From DATAEY01 sp038199035 (lineage in GTDB: Bacteria > Actinomycetota > Thermoleophilia > Solirubrobacterales > Solirubrobacteraceae): a stretch of 64,000 nt of DNA. This document shows positions 51,312-59,668 of the stretch, one piece after another. The DNA is taken from positions 12,396 through 76,395 of the forward strand of contig JBBPZM010000061.1 in the NCBI GenBank assembly GCA_038199035.1. Direction: 5' to 3'. A program made the position numbers and the translations under genes. Every line of letters begins with the position of its first letter. The first letter of the stretch is position 1. The notes below the pieces were generated by a model. That model was not told the origin of the DNA and searched no databases. It saw nothing but the letters and a program-made list of their open reading frames with translations.

Positions 51312-52652
51312 ATGGCCGATCTCGAGGACGAAGCGACTGAGCTGCTCCAGCGCCTGATCCGCTTCGACACGGTCAACCCGCCCGGGCAGGAGCGCGCGGC
51401 CCAGGAGCTCCTCGCCCAGCGCCTCGGGGCCGCCGGCTTCGAGTGCGAGCTGCTGGCCGCCGACGAAGCGCGACCGAACCTGATCGCCCGTCTGCGCGGC
51501 GAGGAGGAGGGCCCCACGCTGGCTCTGCTCGGACACGTCGACACCGTGCTGGCCGACCCCGCGGCGTGGTCGCACGACCCGTGGTCGGGCGACCTGGTCG
51601 ACGGCTTCGTGTGGGGTCGCGGCGCGCTGGACATGAAGGGCCAGGTGGCGGCCGAGGTTGCCGCCGCCATCACCCTGGCGAAGGAGGGCTGGCGCCCGGC
51701 CCGTGGAGAGCTGCTGGTCATCTCGGTGGTCGACGAGGAGACCGGCAGCGCGTGCGGCGCCCAGTGGCTGACCGAGAACCACCCCGACCGGGTGCGCTGC
51801 GACATGCTGGTCAACGAGGGTGGGGGAAACGTCTTCGAGCTCGACGGCCGCCGCCTCTACGGCGTCTGCTGCGCCGAGAAGGGGGTGTTCCGCTTCCGCC
51901 TGATCACCATGGGCGTGGCCGGGCACGCGTCGATCCCGCAGATGGGCGACAACGCCCTGCTCAAGATGGCGCCGCTGCTCCAGCGCCTGGGCGAGCGCCA
52001 GCCCGCGCTGGACCTCGGGGCCGAGCCGCGGGCGCTGCTGGCGATGCTGGACGGCGGCGGGTGCGACGACGGCGGCCAGGCCGTGCGGACGGGCAGCGAG
52101 GAGCGCGACGTCGATGCCGCGATGGCGCGCCTGCGCGAGGCCGACCCACTGCTGGCCCTCCTGATCGCGCCCACCCTGGGCGTGAGCGTGACGCCCACCC
52201 GCATCCGCGCCTCGGACAAGATCAACGTCATCCCGGCCCGGGCCGAGCTCCAGGTCGACTGCCGCGTCCCGCCGGGCCTGGGCGAGGAGGACGCTCGCGC
52301 GCGCGTCGAGGAGCTGCTCGAGGGACACGACTTCGAGCTCGAGTTCTCCGAGCGCGTCGTCGGCAACCGCTCGCCGATGCAGTCGGAGCTGATGGACCAC
52401 ATCCGCGACTGGCTGGGCGAGAACGCTCCCGGCGCCGAGCCCGTGCCGATGATGCTCCCCGGCTTCACCGACTCGCGCTGGTTTCGCGAGGCCTTCCCGG
52501 AGTGCGTGGCCTACGGCTTCTTCCCGCACCTGCACATGACGATGCACGAGACGGCGCCGCTCATCCACGGGGCCGACGAGCGCATCGACGTGCGCGACCT
52601 GGGCTTCGCCGCGCGCTTCTTTCGCGACCTCGCGAAGCGGGTCCTGTCATGA
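51312..52652 (+). CDS. M20-family metallopeptidase / amidohydrolase (ArgE/DapE-like)
   Basis: 446 residues from ATG 51312. LALLGHVDTVLADP gives zinc ligands His75 and Asp77; GRGALDMKGQ bridging Asp107; VVDEETGSACGAQ catalytic Glu142 and Glu143; the dimerisation domain contains GVAGHASIPQMGDNAL. The C-terminus has FPHLHMTMHETAPLIHGADE, with the final His. The family cleaves N-acyl amino acids or peptides; the substrate is unknown. Convergent/divergent context: divergent from the HD-GYP gene by 58 bp. Its stop forms ATGA with a 13-codon mini-ORF before the DUF1385 gene. Confidence 0.9.
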   Translation: MADLEDEATELLQRLIRFDTVNPPGQERAAQELLAQRLGAAGFECELLAADEARPNLIARLRGEEEGPTLALLGHVDTVLADPAAWSHDPWSGDLVDGFVWGRGALDMKGQVAAEVAAAITLAKEGWRPARGELLVISVVDEETGSACGAQWLTENHPDRVRCDMLVNEGGGNVFELDGRRLYGVCCAEKGVFRFRLITMGVAGHASIPQMGDNALLKMAPLLQRLGERQPALDLGAEPRALLAMLDGGGCDDGGQAVRTGSEERDVDAAMARLREADPLLALLIAPTLGVSVTPTRIRASDKINVIPARAELQVDCRVPPGLGEEDARARVEELLEGHDFELEFSERVVGNRSPMQSELMDHIRDWLGENAPGAEPVPMMLPGFTDSRWFREAFPECVAYGFFPHLHMTMHETAPLIHGADERIDVRDLGFAARFFRDLAKRVLS

Positions 52653-52690
52653 GGGACGCGGCCGCCGACCGCGCCGAGGCGGCCCGGTGA
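52649..52690 (+). other. 13-codon mini-ORF linking two genes by double stop-start overlap
   Basis: ATG 52649 overlaps the M20 stop (ATGA) and its TGA (52688-52690) overlaps the GTG of the DUF1385 gene (GTGA). The peptide, MRDAAADRAEAAR, looks like ordinary low-complexity sequence. It could let ribosomes leaving the M20 gene reinitiate near the DUF1385 start, or be chance. Confidence 0.25.
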
Positions 52691-53508
52691 GCGAGCTCAC
52701 ACGCCCCACCCAGCATGAGGCGCCCAAGCTACGGCTGGGGGGGATGGCGCTGCGCAACGGGCTGCTGGTGTACGGGCCGACCCACTGGGCCGCGGCGGTG
52801 CGCACGCCGGCGGGCTCGATCGCCACCGCCTCCGGGCCCAAGCCGCGGTTGCGGGGGGCCGATCGGATGCCCGGGCTGCGCGGCCTGGCGCGCCTGGCCG
52901 AGGCCTTCGCGGTCATCCCGCTGGTCAAGCGCTCCCTCCCGGACGCCCGCCTTCCCTTCCAGGACGGCGGCGTGCTGGCCCTCGCCAGCGGAGCGACGGT
53001 GGCCGGGACGCTGCTGCGCCGCCGGCTCGGCGGCCCGGGCGGGGACGCCGCGGCGGCGGCGGTCTCGCTGGCACCGGCGCTGTTCGCCCTCCAGGGCGGC
53101 GAGCTGGCCGCCTACCACGGGGTCGAGCACAAGGCCATCGCCGCCTACGAGGACGACGGCGCCGACGCCCGCGACGCGGCCAAGGAGCACGACCGCTGCG
53201 GCTCCAACCTCGTCGCGCCCATGCTCGCGGCCAACGTGGCCGGGGCGGCGCTGGTGCGCAGGGTGCTCGAACGGCCCGGCCCCGTGGCCGGCGCGGCGGT
53301 GGCCGTCTCCTCGATGGCCGCGGCGGTCGAGGTCTTCGCGTGGTCCGAGCGCCACGCCGGCACGCCGGTGGCGCGGGCCCTGCGCCGCCCGGGCTACGAG
53401 CTCCAGCGGGCGATAGGCACGCGCGAGCCCGACGAGGCCCAGCTCGAGGTCGGTCGTGCCGCCCTGGCCGAGATCCTGCGCGTCGAGGGGGTTGCCCCCT
53501 CGCCTTAG
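52687..53508 (+). CDS. DUF1385 (YqhQ-like) family protein
   Basis: 273 residues from GTG 52687. LRLGGMALRNGLLVYGPTHW, the DUF1385 start; a hydrophobic middle, about residues 90-145, with two segments; YHGVEHKAIAAYE and EHDRCGSNLVAP, the family His/Glu/Cys cluster; and a final membrane segment. Proposed metal-binding role is based on these residues and is unproven. Family length is usually about 300, so the N-terminus is a little short. The C-terminus (EVGRAALAEILRVEG) is also typical. Confidence 0.85.
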   Translation: MSELTRPTQHEAPKLRLGGMALRNGLLVYGPTHWAAAVRTPAGSIATASGPKPRLRGADRMPGLRGLARLAEAFAVIPLVKRSLPDARLPFQDGGVLALASGATVAGTLLRRRLGGPGGDAAAAAVSLAPALFALQGGELAAYHGVEHKAIAAYEDDGADARDAAKEHDRCGSNLVAPMLAANVAGAALVRRVLERPGPVAGAAVAVSSMAAAVEVFAWSERHAGTPVARALRRPGYELQRAIGTREPDEAQLEVGRAALAEILRVEGVAPSP

Positions 53509-53551
53509 GATGCGCTGGTGACGCGGCAGGGACTCACCTGACGAACCGCTG

Positions 53552-54649
53552 ATGGCCGCGACGTCCACGAGCGAGCGCCTTGCCCCCGACGTCTTTCGCC
53601 TGCCCGTCGAGCGCATTCGCGAGGGCTGGTACTCGGACGCCTACTTCGTCCACGCCAAGACCCTGCTGGAGGACGAGGGGCGCCATCCCCGCGTGCTGAT
53701 GCAGGTCTTCCAGAAGCACGACTCGCTGCTCGGGGGCATCGACGAGGCCATCGCGGTGCTCAAGCAGTGCTCGGGCCACCGCCGCGCGGACGGGACCTGG
53801 GCGCCCGGCTGGGAGGGGCTCGAGGTCCACGCCCTGTACGAGGGCGACGGGATCTCCCCCTACGAGACCGTGATGACCATCGAGGGCGACTACAGCGCCT
53901 TCGCCCATCTGGAGACCGTGTACCTCGGCTGCCTGGCCCGCCGCACGCGGATCATGAGCAACGTGCGCGAGGTGGTGGAGGCCGCCGGCGAGAAGTCAAT
54001 CTTCTACTTCCCCGCTCGCCACGACCACTGGCTCGTCCAGACCGGCGACGGCTGGGCGGCCCACGTGGCCGGGGCCATCGGCGTCTCGACCGAGGCCCAG
54101 GCCTCCTGGTGGGGCGGTCGCGGCGTGGGCACCGTGCCCCACGGCCTGATTGCCGCCTACGAAGGCGACACGGTCGCCGCGGCGCGGCACTTCGCCGCCC
54201 GCTTCGGCGACGAGATGAACATCACGGTCCTCGTCGACTTCGAGAACGACTCGGTGCGCACCGCACTGGAGGTGGCGGACGCGCTGGGCGACGACCTGTG
54301 GGGCGTGCGCCTAGACACCTCGGGCGAGCTGGTGGACCGCGCGCTGCTCGACGAGATGGGGGGCTTCAAGCCGACCGGCGTCAGCCCCCAGCTGGTGAAG
54401 AAGGTCCGCCGCGCGCTCGACGAGGCCGGCTTCGCAGAGGTGAGGATCGTCGTCTCGGGTGGGTTCAACGCCGAGCGCATCCGCGAGTTCGAGGCCGCCG
54501 GCGTCCCGGTCGACGCCTACGGCGTCGGGTCGGCGCTGGTCCGAGGGGAGAATGACTTCACCGCCGACGTGGTCCTCGTCGAGGGCCGGCCGCGGGCCAA
54601 GGTCGGCCGGCGCCTGCGCCCGAACCCTCGCCTCCAGAGGGTCGAGTGA
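53552..54649 (+). CDS. Nicotinate phosphoribosyltransferase family protein
   Basis: 365 residues. VERIREGWYSDAYFVHAKTL, LYEGDGISPYETVMTIEGDY, and YLGCLARRTRIMSNVREVVE are typical of the short nicotinate phosphoribosyltransferases (archaeal/actinobacterial). STEAQASWWGGRGVGTVPHG and LVDFENDSVRTALEVADALG follow, and the phosphate site VSGGFNAERIREFEAAGVPV with YGVGSALV closes the barrel. It converts nicotinate and PRPP to nicotinate mononucleotide in NAD salvage. It starts 43 bp after the DUF1385 stop. Confidence 0.92.
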   Translation: MAATSTSERLAPDVFRLPVERIREGWYSDAYFVHAKTLLEDEGRHPRVLMQVFQKHDSLLGGIDEAIAVLKQCSGHRRADGTWAPGWEGLEVHALYEGDGISPYETVMTIEGDYSAFAHLETVYLGCLARRTRIMSNVREVVEAAGEKSIFYFPARHDHWLVQTGDGWAAHVAGAIGVSTEAQASWWGGRGVGTVPHGLIAAYEGDTVAAARHFAARFGDEMNITVLVDFENDSVRTALEVADALGDDLWGVRLDTSGELVDRALLDEMGGFKPTGVSPQLVKKVRRALDEAGFAEVRIVVSGGFNAERIREFEAAGVPVDAYGVGSALVRGENDFTADVVLVEGRPRAKVGRRLRPNPRLQRVE

Positions 54650-54681
54650 TCGCGCCAGCGGTCGATAACCGTTAGTACCGG

Positions 54682-56205
54682 ATGACCGCTGCCCTCATCA
54701 CCTACGCGGGCGTCAAGGACTGGGTGCTCACCTGGGCGCCGATCCTCTTCTTCGGCCTGATCGCCTACTTCATGTGGCGCACGATCAGGCTGATGCCGCG
54801 GACCAAGCCGCAGCAGATAAAGCCCGAGGCCAAGCAGTCGACCGGCTGGGGCGACATCGCCGGCGCCGACGAGGCCAAGCACGAGCTCCAGGAGGTGGTC
54901 GAGTTCCTGCGCGACCCCAGGCGCTTCACCGCGCTGGGGGCCAAGGTGCCCAAGGGCATCCTCCTGCACGGGCCGCCCGGCACCGGCAAGACGCTGCTGG
55001 CCAAGGCGGTCGCGCACGAGTCGGGCGCCAACTTCTTCTCGCAGTCGGCCGCGTCGTTCATCGAGATGTTCGCCGGGCTGGGCGCGGCCCGCATCCGCCG
55101 GCTGTTCTCGATTGCGCGCAAGCACGCGCCGGCGGTGATCTTCATCGACGAGCTCGACGCCGTCGGGGGGCACCGCGGCTCCGACATCTCGGGTGAGCGT
55201 GACCAGACGCTCAACCAGCTGCTGGTGGAGATGGACGGATTCTCCTCGGCCAGCGACGTGGTGGTGATCGCCGCCTCCAACCTGATCGAGAAGCTCGACG
55301 CCGCCCTCCTGCGCCCCGGGCGCTTCGACCGCCAGATCTTCGTCTCTCCCCCCGACGTCAGGGGCCGCGAGGGGGTCCTGCGCGTCCACACGCGCGACAA
55401 GCCGCTGGAGGACGTCGACCTCGATCTCATCGCCCGCCAGACCAGCGGCCTGACCGGCGCCGACCTGGCCAACATCTGCAACGAGGCGGCGATCTTCGCC
55501 GCGCGGCGCGGAGCGTGGAGGATCGCCGGCCAGGACTTCGACGCGGCGCTGGAGCGCGTGGTGGCGGGCATGCAGTCGCGGCGCAAGCTCAACGACCACG
55601 AGCGCCAGGTCGTCGCCTACCACGAGGCCGGCCACGCCCTGTGCGCCGAGCTGCTGGTCTCGGTCGACCGCGTGCACAAGATCTCGATCGTGCCGCGGGG
55701 CCGGGCCCTGGGCTACACCCTCAACCTGCCCGCGGAGGACCGCTACCTGAAGACCCGCGACGAGCTGGTCGACTACATGACGGTGCTGCTGGGTGGCCGG
55801 GTGGCCGAGTCGATCGTCTTCGGCTCGATCACCACGGGCGCATCCGACGACCTCAAGCGCGTCGCCGAGATCACCCGGTCGATGGTCCACGAGTACGCGA
55901 TGGGGACCGGGCTCACCTCGCAGCGGGTGACCGTCGACGGGGACGAGCTCTCGGACATGACGCGGCGCATGCGCGACCGCGAGCAGCACGACCTGGCCGA
56001 CGAGGCCTACCGTGCGGCCTACGACCTCGTTCAGCGCCACCGCGACAAGCTCGACGAGCTCGCCCGCACGCTGCTCGACAACGAGGTCCTCGAGCGCCAG
56101 GACATCGATCGGATCATGGCCCACGTGCCGCCGGTGCGCGATGCCCGCCCGCCGGTCGACACCCGCGTGGCCGCTGCGCACGACGCCGAGTCCGAGGAGC
56201 GCTGA
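54682..56205 (+). CDS. ftsH: FtsH-like AAA zinc metalloprotease, short N-terminal form
   Basis: 507 residues. One N-terminal helix (about 15-33) replaces the usual two helices and external domain, so the protein is about 130 residues shorter than E. coli FtsH. AAA module: GWGDIAGADEAKHELQEVVE, Walker A GPPGTGKT (97-104), Walker B VIFIDELDAVG and second-region LLRPGRFDRQIFV. The protease has HEAGH at 314-318 and LLGGRVAESIVFGSITTGAS with the third zinc ligand Asp nearby. It degrades membrane and cytosolic proteins. Its C-terminus is Asp/Glu/Ala-rich. A second, full FtsH elsewhere is likely. Confidence 0.93.
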   Translation: MTAALITYAGVKDWVLTWAPILFFGLIAYFMWRTIRLMPRTKPQQIKPEAKQSTGWGDIAGADEAKHELQEVVEFLRDPRRFTALGAKVPKGILLHGPPGTGKTLLAKAVAHESGANFFSQSAASFIEMFAGLGAARIRRLFSIARKHAPAVIFIDELDAVGGHRGSDISGERDQTLNQLLVEMDGFSSASDVVVIAASNLIEKLDAALLRPGRFDRQIFVSPPDVRGREGVLRVHTRDKPLEDVDLDLIARQTSGLTGADLANICNEAAIFAARRGAWRIAGQDFDAALERVVAGMQSRRKLNDHERQVVAYHEAGHALCAELLVSVDRVHKISIVPRGRALGYTLNLPAEDRYLKTRDELVDYMTVLLGGRVAESIVFGSITTGASDDLKRVAEITRSMVHEYAMGTGLTSQRVTVDGDELSDMTRRMRDREQHDLADEAYRAAYDLVQRHRDKLDELARTLLDNEVLERQDIDRIMAHVPPVRDARPPVDTRVAAAHDAESEER

Positions 56206-56232
56206 GGGCGCCACGTCGTAGACTCCGCGCCC

Positions 56233-56643
56233 ATGGTGGGCCGGATCGACCACGTCGGGGTGGCGGTGGAGGACATCGACGCCGCGGTGGCGCTCTATCG
56301 CGACTCGCTCGGGCTTTTGCTCGAGCACCGCGAGGTGGTCGAGGAGCAGGGGGTCGACGCCGCGCTGCTCGCCGTCGGCGACGGCCACGTCGAGCTGCTC
56401 GCGCCGCTTGGCCCCGACACGGCGGTCGGCCGCTACCTGGCCAAGCGGGGCGCCGGCCTGCACCACGTCGCCTACGCGGTCGACGACATCGACGCGGCCC
56501 TGGAGAGCCTGCGCGCGGCCGGCGCCCGGTTGATCGACGAGCAGCCGCGCACGGGGATTCGCGACTCGCGCGTCGCCTTTCTTCATCCGGGTGCGCTGGG
56601 CGGCGTGCTCACCGAGCTCGTGCAGCCGGCGGAGGGTCACTGA
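56233..56643 (+). CDS. Methylmalonyl-CoA epimerase
   Basis: 136 residues, normal length. Vicinal-oxygen-chelate fold: RIDHVGVAVEDIDAAVALYR with metal His, VELLAPLGPDTAVGRYLAKR, GLHHVAYAVDDIDAALESLR, and the final metal Glu in VLTELVQP. It interconverts (S)- and (R)-methylmalonyl-CoA in propionate and odd-chain fatty acid metabolism. No mutase or carboxylase genes are in the window. Its stop overlaps the next ATG by one base (TGATG). Confidence 0.92.
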   Translation: MVGRIDHVGVAVEDIDAAVALYRDSLGLLLEHREVVEEQGVDAALLAVGDGHVELLAPLGPDTAVGRYLAKRGAGLHHVAYAVDDIDAALESLRAAGARLIDEQPRTGIRDSRVAFLHPGALGGVLTELVQPAEGH

Positions 56644-56861
56644 TGGCCGCCCTCAAGCGCGTGTCGATCGGCTTCAAGGGCGGCCAGGTGCTCGCCCTGC
56701 GCCTCGGCGAGGACGCCCTCCAGACGCTCCAGGGCGCGCTGGACGAGGGCGGCTGGCGGGACGTGACTCATGACGAGGGCACGGCCCGGGTCAACGTCGG
56801 CCAGGTCGTCTACGTCCAGGTCGACTCCGCCGAGGCCCGGGTGGGCTTCGGCGCCGTCTAG
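56643..56861 (+). CDS. Small beta-rich protein of unknown function
   Basis: 72 residues from ATG 56643, the TGATG overlap with the epimerase. KRVSIGFKGGQVLALRLGED, then ALDEGGWRDVTHDEGTARVN and VYVQVDSAEARVGFG: three or four strands around a helix, no membrane segment. It resembles small DUF3107-type or Lsm-like proteins in length and in the pattern of a ligand-like edge strand, but I cannot assign it. Coupled to the epimerase. Confidence 0.6.
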   Translation: MAALKRVSIGFKGGQVLALRLGEDALQTLQGALDEGGWRDVTHDEGTARVNVGQVVYVQVDSAEARVGFGAV

Positions 56862-56876
56862 CCTTCCCGCTTCCCC

Positions 56877-57371
56877 ATGCGCCGGCGCGCCGCGGGGCTC
56901 GATCTCTCCGCCCTGCGCTTCCTGCGCACGACCGGGCACACGCCCGCGGCCGAGCGGGCGGTGAAGCGCTTCTCGACGCTGGGTGAGCACGCCGGCGTGT
57001 GGCTGGCCATCGGGGCGGCCGGCGTGGCGGTCGACCGCCCTCGGCGCGCGGAGTGGCGGCGCGGCGCGGTCACCGTCGCCGGTGCGTACGTCCTTAACAC
57101 CGCCCTCAAGCTCGTGCTCAGGCGCCGCCGGCCGCAGATCCCCGGGCTCCCGCCGCTCGTCGGCACGCCCACCGGCCTCTCGCTGCCCAGCGCCCACGCC
57201 ACCTCGTCCTTCGCCGGGGCGCGCGCCTACTCGCAGCTGGTGCCCGGCGCGCCGCTGTACGCGCTGGCCACCGGCCTGGCCCTCTCGCGGCTCTACCTCG
57301 GGGTGCACTACCCGTCCGACGCCCTGGCCGGGGCGGCCCTCGGCCTCGTCGTGGCCGGCGCGCGGCGATGA
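56877..57371 (+). CDS. PAP2-family membrane phosphatase
   Basis: 164 residues, four or five hydrophobic segments. Motif 1 KLVLRRRRP (Kx6RP), motif 2 LPSAHATSS (PSGH, here PSAH), motif 3 SRLYLGVHYPSD (SRxxxxxHxxxD) are all present. The family dephosphorylates undecaprenyl diphosphate or phosphatidate at the membrane. Its short length and the single domain fit the bacterial lipid-phosphate phosphatases. Its stop overlaps ychF by 4 bp. Confidence 0.9.
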   Translation: MRRRAAGLDLSALRFLRTTGHTPAAERAVKRFSTLGEHAGVWLAIGAAGVAVDRPRRAEWRRGAVTVAGAYVLNTALKLVLRRRRPQIPGLPPLVGTPTGLSLPSAHATSSFAGARAYSQLVPGAPLYALATGLALSRLYLGVHYPSDALAGAALGLVVAGARR

Positions 57372-58450
57372 GGGTCGGGATAGTCGGCCTGCCCAACGCG
57401 GGCAAGTCGTCGCTGTTCAACGCGCTGACCCGCGCGGGAGCGCAGGCGGCGAACTACCCCTTCACCACGATCGAGCCCAACGTGGCAGTCGTGCCGGTGG
57501 CCGACGAGCGCCTCGAGCGCCTGGCCGCGGTCCTGCGGGCCTCCGAGGTCGTGCTCGACACGATCGAGTTCCGCGACATCGCCGGGCTGGTCGCCGGCGC
57601 GCACCGCGGTGAGGGCCTGGGCAACCAGTTCCTCGGGCACATCCGCGAGACCGACGCGATCGTCCACGTCGTGCGCTGCTACGGCGAGGCGAGCGTCGTC
57701 CACCCCGAGGGGCGGGTCGATCCCGTGGCCGACGCCGAGATCGTGGAGACCGAGCTGCTCTACGCCGACCTCGAGCAGGCCGGGCGGCGCCTGGAGCGGG
57801 TCGAGCGCCAGGCGCGCGGCGGGGACCGCGCGGCCATCGCCGAGGAGCGGTGGGTGCGTGAGCTGGTCGAGGCGCTCGGCGCCGGCCGCCCGGCCCGCAC
57901 GGTGCCCCCGCCCGACGAGGCGCCGAACGCGCTTCGTCTGCTCACGCCCCTCACGGCCAAGCCGGTCCTTTTCGTGGCCAACGTCGCCGAGGACGACGAC
58001 CGTGTCCCGCCCGAGCTGGTCGCCCACGCCGAGGCGGTGGGCGCCGGCGTCGTGGCCGTGTCGGCCCGGCTCGAGGCCGAGCTGGCCGAGCTGGACGCCG
58101 ACGAGGCCCAGGCGATGCGGGCCGAGCTCGCGCTGGCCCAGAGCGGGCTCGAGCGGGTGGTCCGCGGGGCCTTCGAGCTGCTGGGGCTGATCGCCTTCTT
58201 CACCGCCGACACGGCCAAGCCCGCGATGTCGCGTCACATGCCCGCCGGGCTGACCGCCTGGCACGCCGCCGGGCGCATCCACGCCGACATCCAGCGCGGC
58301 TTCGTGCGGGCCGAGGTGATCGGCTGGGACGAGCTGGTCGACGCCGGCGGCTACGCCGCCGCCCGCGAACGAGGGAGCCTGCGCGTGGAGGGCCGCGACT
58401 ACGTGGTGGCCGACGGCGATGTGCTGCACGTGCGCTTTACGCCCGGCTAG
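57368..58450 (+). CDS. ychF: Redox-regulated ATPase / translation-associated YchF
   Basis: 360 residues. G1 GLPNAGKSSLFNALT, switch YPFTTIEPNVAVVPV, G3 DIAGLVAGAHRGEGLGNQFL, G4 variant VANVAEDD, which replaces NKxD and explains the family's preference for ATP over GTP. The C-terminal TGS domain shows LLGLIAFFTADTAKP and then FVRAEVIGWDELVDAGGYAAA. It binds ribosomes and is linked to stress and redox response. Confidence 0.96.
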   Translation: MRVGIVGLPNAGKSSLFNALTRAGAQAANYPFTTIEPNVAVVPVADERLERLAAVLRASEVVLDTIEFRDIAGLVAGAHRGEGLGNQFLGHIRETDAIVHVVRCYGEASVVHPEGRVDPVADAEIVETELLYADLEQAGRRLERVERQARGGDRAAIAEERWVRELVEALGAGRPARTVPPPDEAPNALRLLTPLTAKPVLFVANVAEDDDRVPPELVAHAEAVGAGVVAVSARLEAELAELDADEAQAMRAELALAQSGLERVVRGAFELLGLIAFFTADTAKPAMSRHMPAGLTAWHAAGRIHADIQRGFVRAEVIGWDELVDAGGYAAARERGSLRVEGRDYVVADGDVLHVRFTPG

Positions 58451-58461
58451 AGTCGCCCGCC

Positions 58462-59661
58462 ATGCCCGCCGACCAGGAGCTGCTGCGCGACGTCATCGAG
58501 ACGCTCGCGCCGATCGAGAAGGGGCCGACCTCGGCGGGCGAGCGCGAGGCGGCCGAGTGGATCGCCCAGCGTCTGCGGGATCTCGGCTGCGAGGTGGCGA
58601 TCGAGGAGGAGCGGGCCTACACCAATTACGCGCGGCCGATCGGCGGGTTGATGGCCCTCGGAGCGGCGGCCGGGGCACTTGCGCTGGCCGGACGCCGCCG
58701 GCTGCTCCCGGCCATCGTCGGACTCTCGGCCGCGGCCGCGGTGGCGGAGGACGTCTCAAACGGCCCGCGGCTGTTCCGGGCCCTGACCATGAAGAAGCGC
58801 CCGACCACCAACGTCGTGGCCCAGACCGGCGATCTCACGGCTCGGCGGGCGGTGGTCGTGCTGGCCCACCACGACGCCGCACCCACCGGGGCCGCCTTCG
58901 ACCAGAGCTTCCACCGCTGGCTGGGCCGCCACTTCCCCGGCTTCATCGAGCGCACCGACACCGCCATCCCGATGTGGTGGCCGGCCATCGCCGCTCCGGC
59001 CCTGGTGGGGCTCGGAGCGGCCGGCGCCCGCCGCGGCCTGACCACGGCGGGTCTCGGGCTCTGCCTGGTCGGCGTCGCGACCTTCGGCGACATCGCCCGC
59101 GACCGCATCGTCCCCGGCGCCAACGACAACCTCAGCGGGGTGGCCACGCTGGCCTCCCTCGCCGCCTCGCTGCGCGAGCGCCCGGTGGAGGGGCTGCGCG
59201 TGCTGCTGGTCTCGTGCGGGGCGGAGGAGGTCCTCCAGGGCGGCATCCACGGCTTCCTGACCCGCCACGCCCCCGCCCTCCCCACCGCCCACACCTGGTT
59301 CATCAACTGCGACACGATCGGCGGCCCCAAGCTGGTCATGCTCGAGGGCGAAGGGGAACTGGCGGTCAAGGACTACACCGACGCGGGCTTCCGCGACCGC
59401 GTGGCCGAGGTCGCCCGCCGCGCGGGCATCCCCCTTCGGCGCGGCATGCGCGCGCGGACAAGCACCGATTCGGTGATCCCGAGCCGCGCCGGCTATCCCA
59501 CCGCGACCCTCGTCTCGATGGACGCCATCAAGGCCCTGCCCCACTACCACCTGATGACCGACCTGCCCGAGAACGTGCACTACGAGACCGTCGCGCACGG
59601 CACCGACCTGGTCGACGCGGTGATCCGCGACCTGGCGGACGACGGGCCGGCCGAGCCGTGA
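58462..59661 (+). CDS. M28-family aminopeptidase with embedded hydrophobic segments
   Basis: 399 residues. VVVLAHHDAAPTG gives zinc His137 and Asp138, GANDNLSGVA Asp222, CGAEEVLQGGI the catalytic Glu pair, and ALPHYHLMTDLPENV the last His. Two hydrophobic stretches (about 60-96) before the domain and two more (about 170-210) between the first and second zinc motifs suggest membrane-embedded segments, unlike soluble M28 peptidases. Peptide or amidohydrolase activity is expected; the substrate is unknown. Convergent with the exonuclease, 7 bp apart. Confidence 0.85.
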   Translation: MPADQELLRDVIETLAPIEKGPTSAGEREAAEWIAQRLRDLGCEVAIEEERAYTNYARPIGGLMALGAAAGALALAGRRRLLPAIVGLSAAAAVAEDVSNGPRLFRALTMKKRPTTNVVAQTGDLTARRAVVVLAHHDAAPTGAAFDQSFHRWLGRHFPGFIERTDTAIPMWWPAIAAPALVGLGAAGARRGLTTAGLGLCLVGVATFGDIARDRIVPGANDNLSGVATLASLAASLRERPVEGLRVLLVSCGAEEVLQGGIHGFLTRHAPALPTAHTWFINCDTIGGPKLVMLEGEGELAVKDYTDAGFRDRVAEVARRAGIPLRRGMRARTSTDSVIPSRAGYPTATLVSMDAIKALPHYHLMTDLPENVHYETVAHGTDLVDAVIRDLADDGPAEP

Positions 59662-59668
59662 CCCGGCC

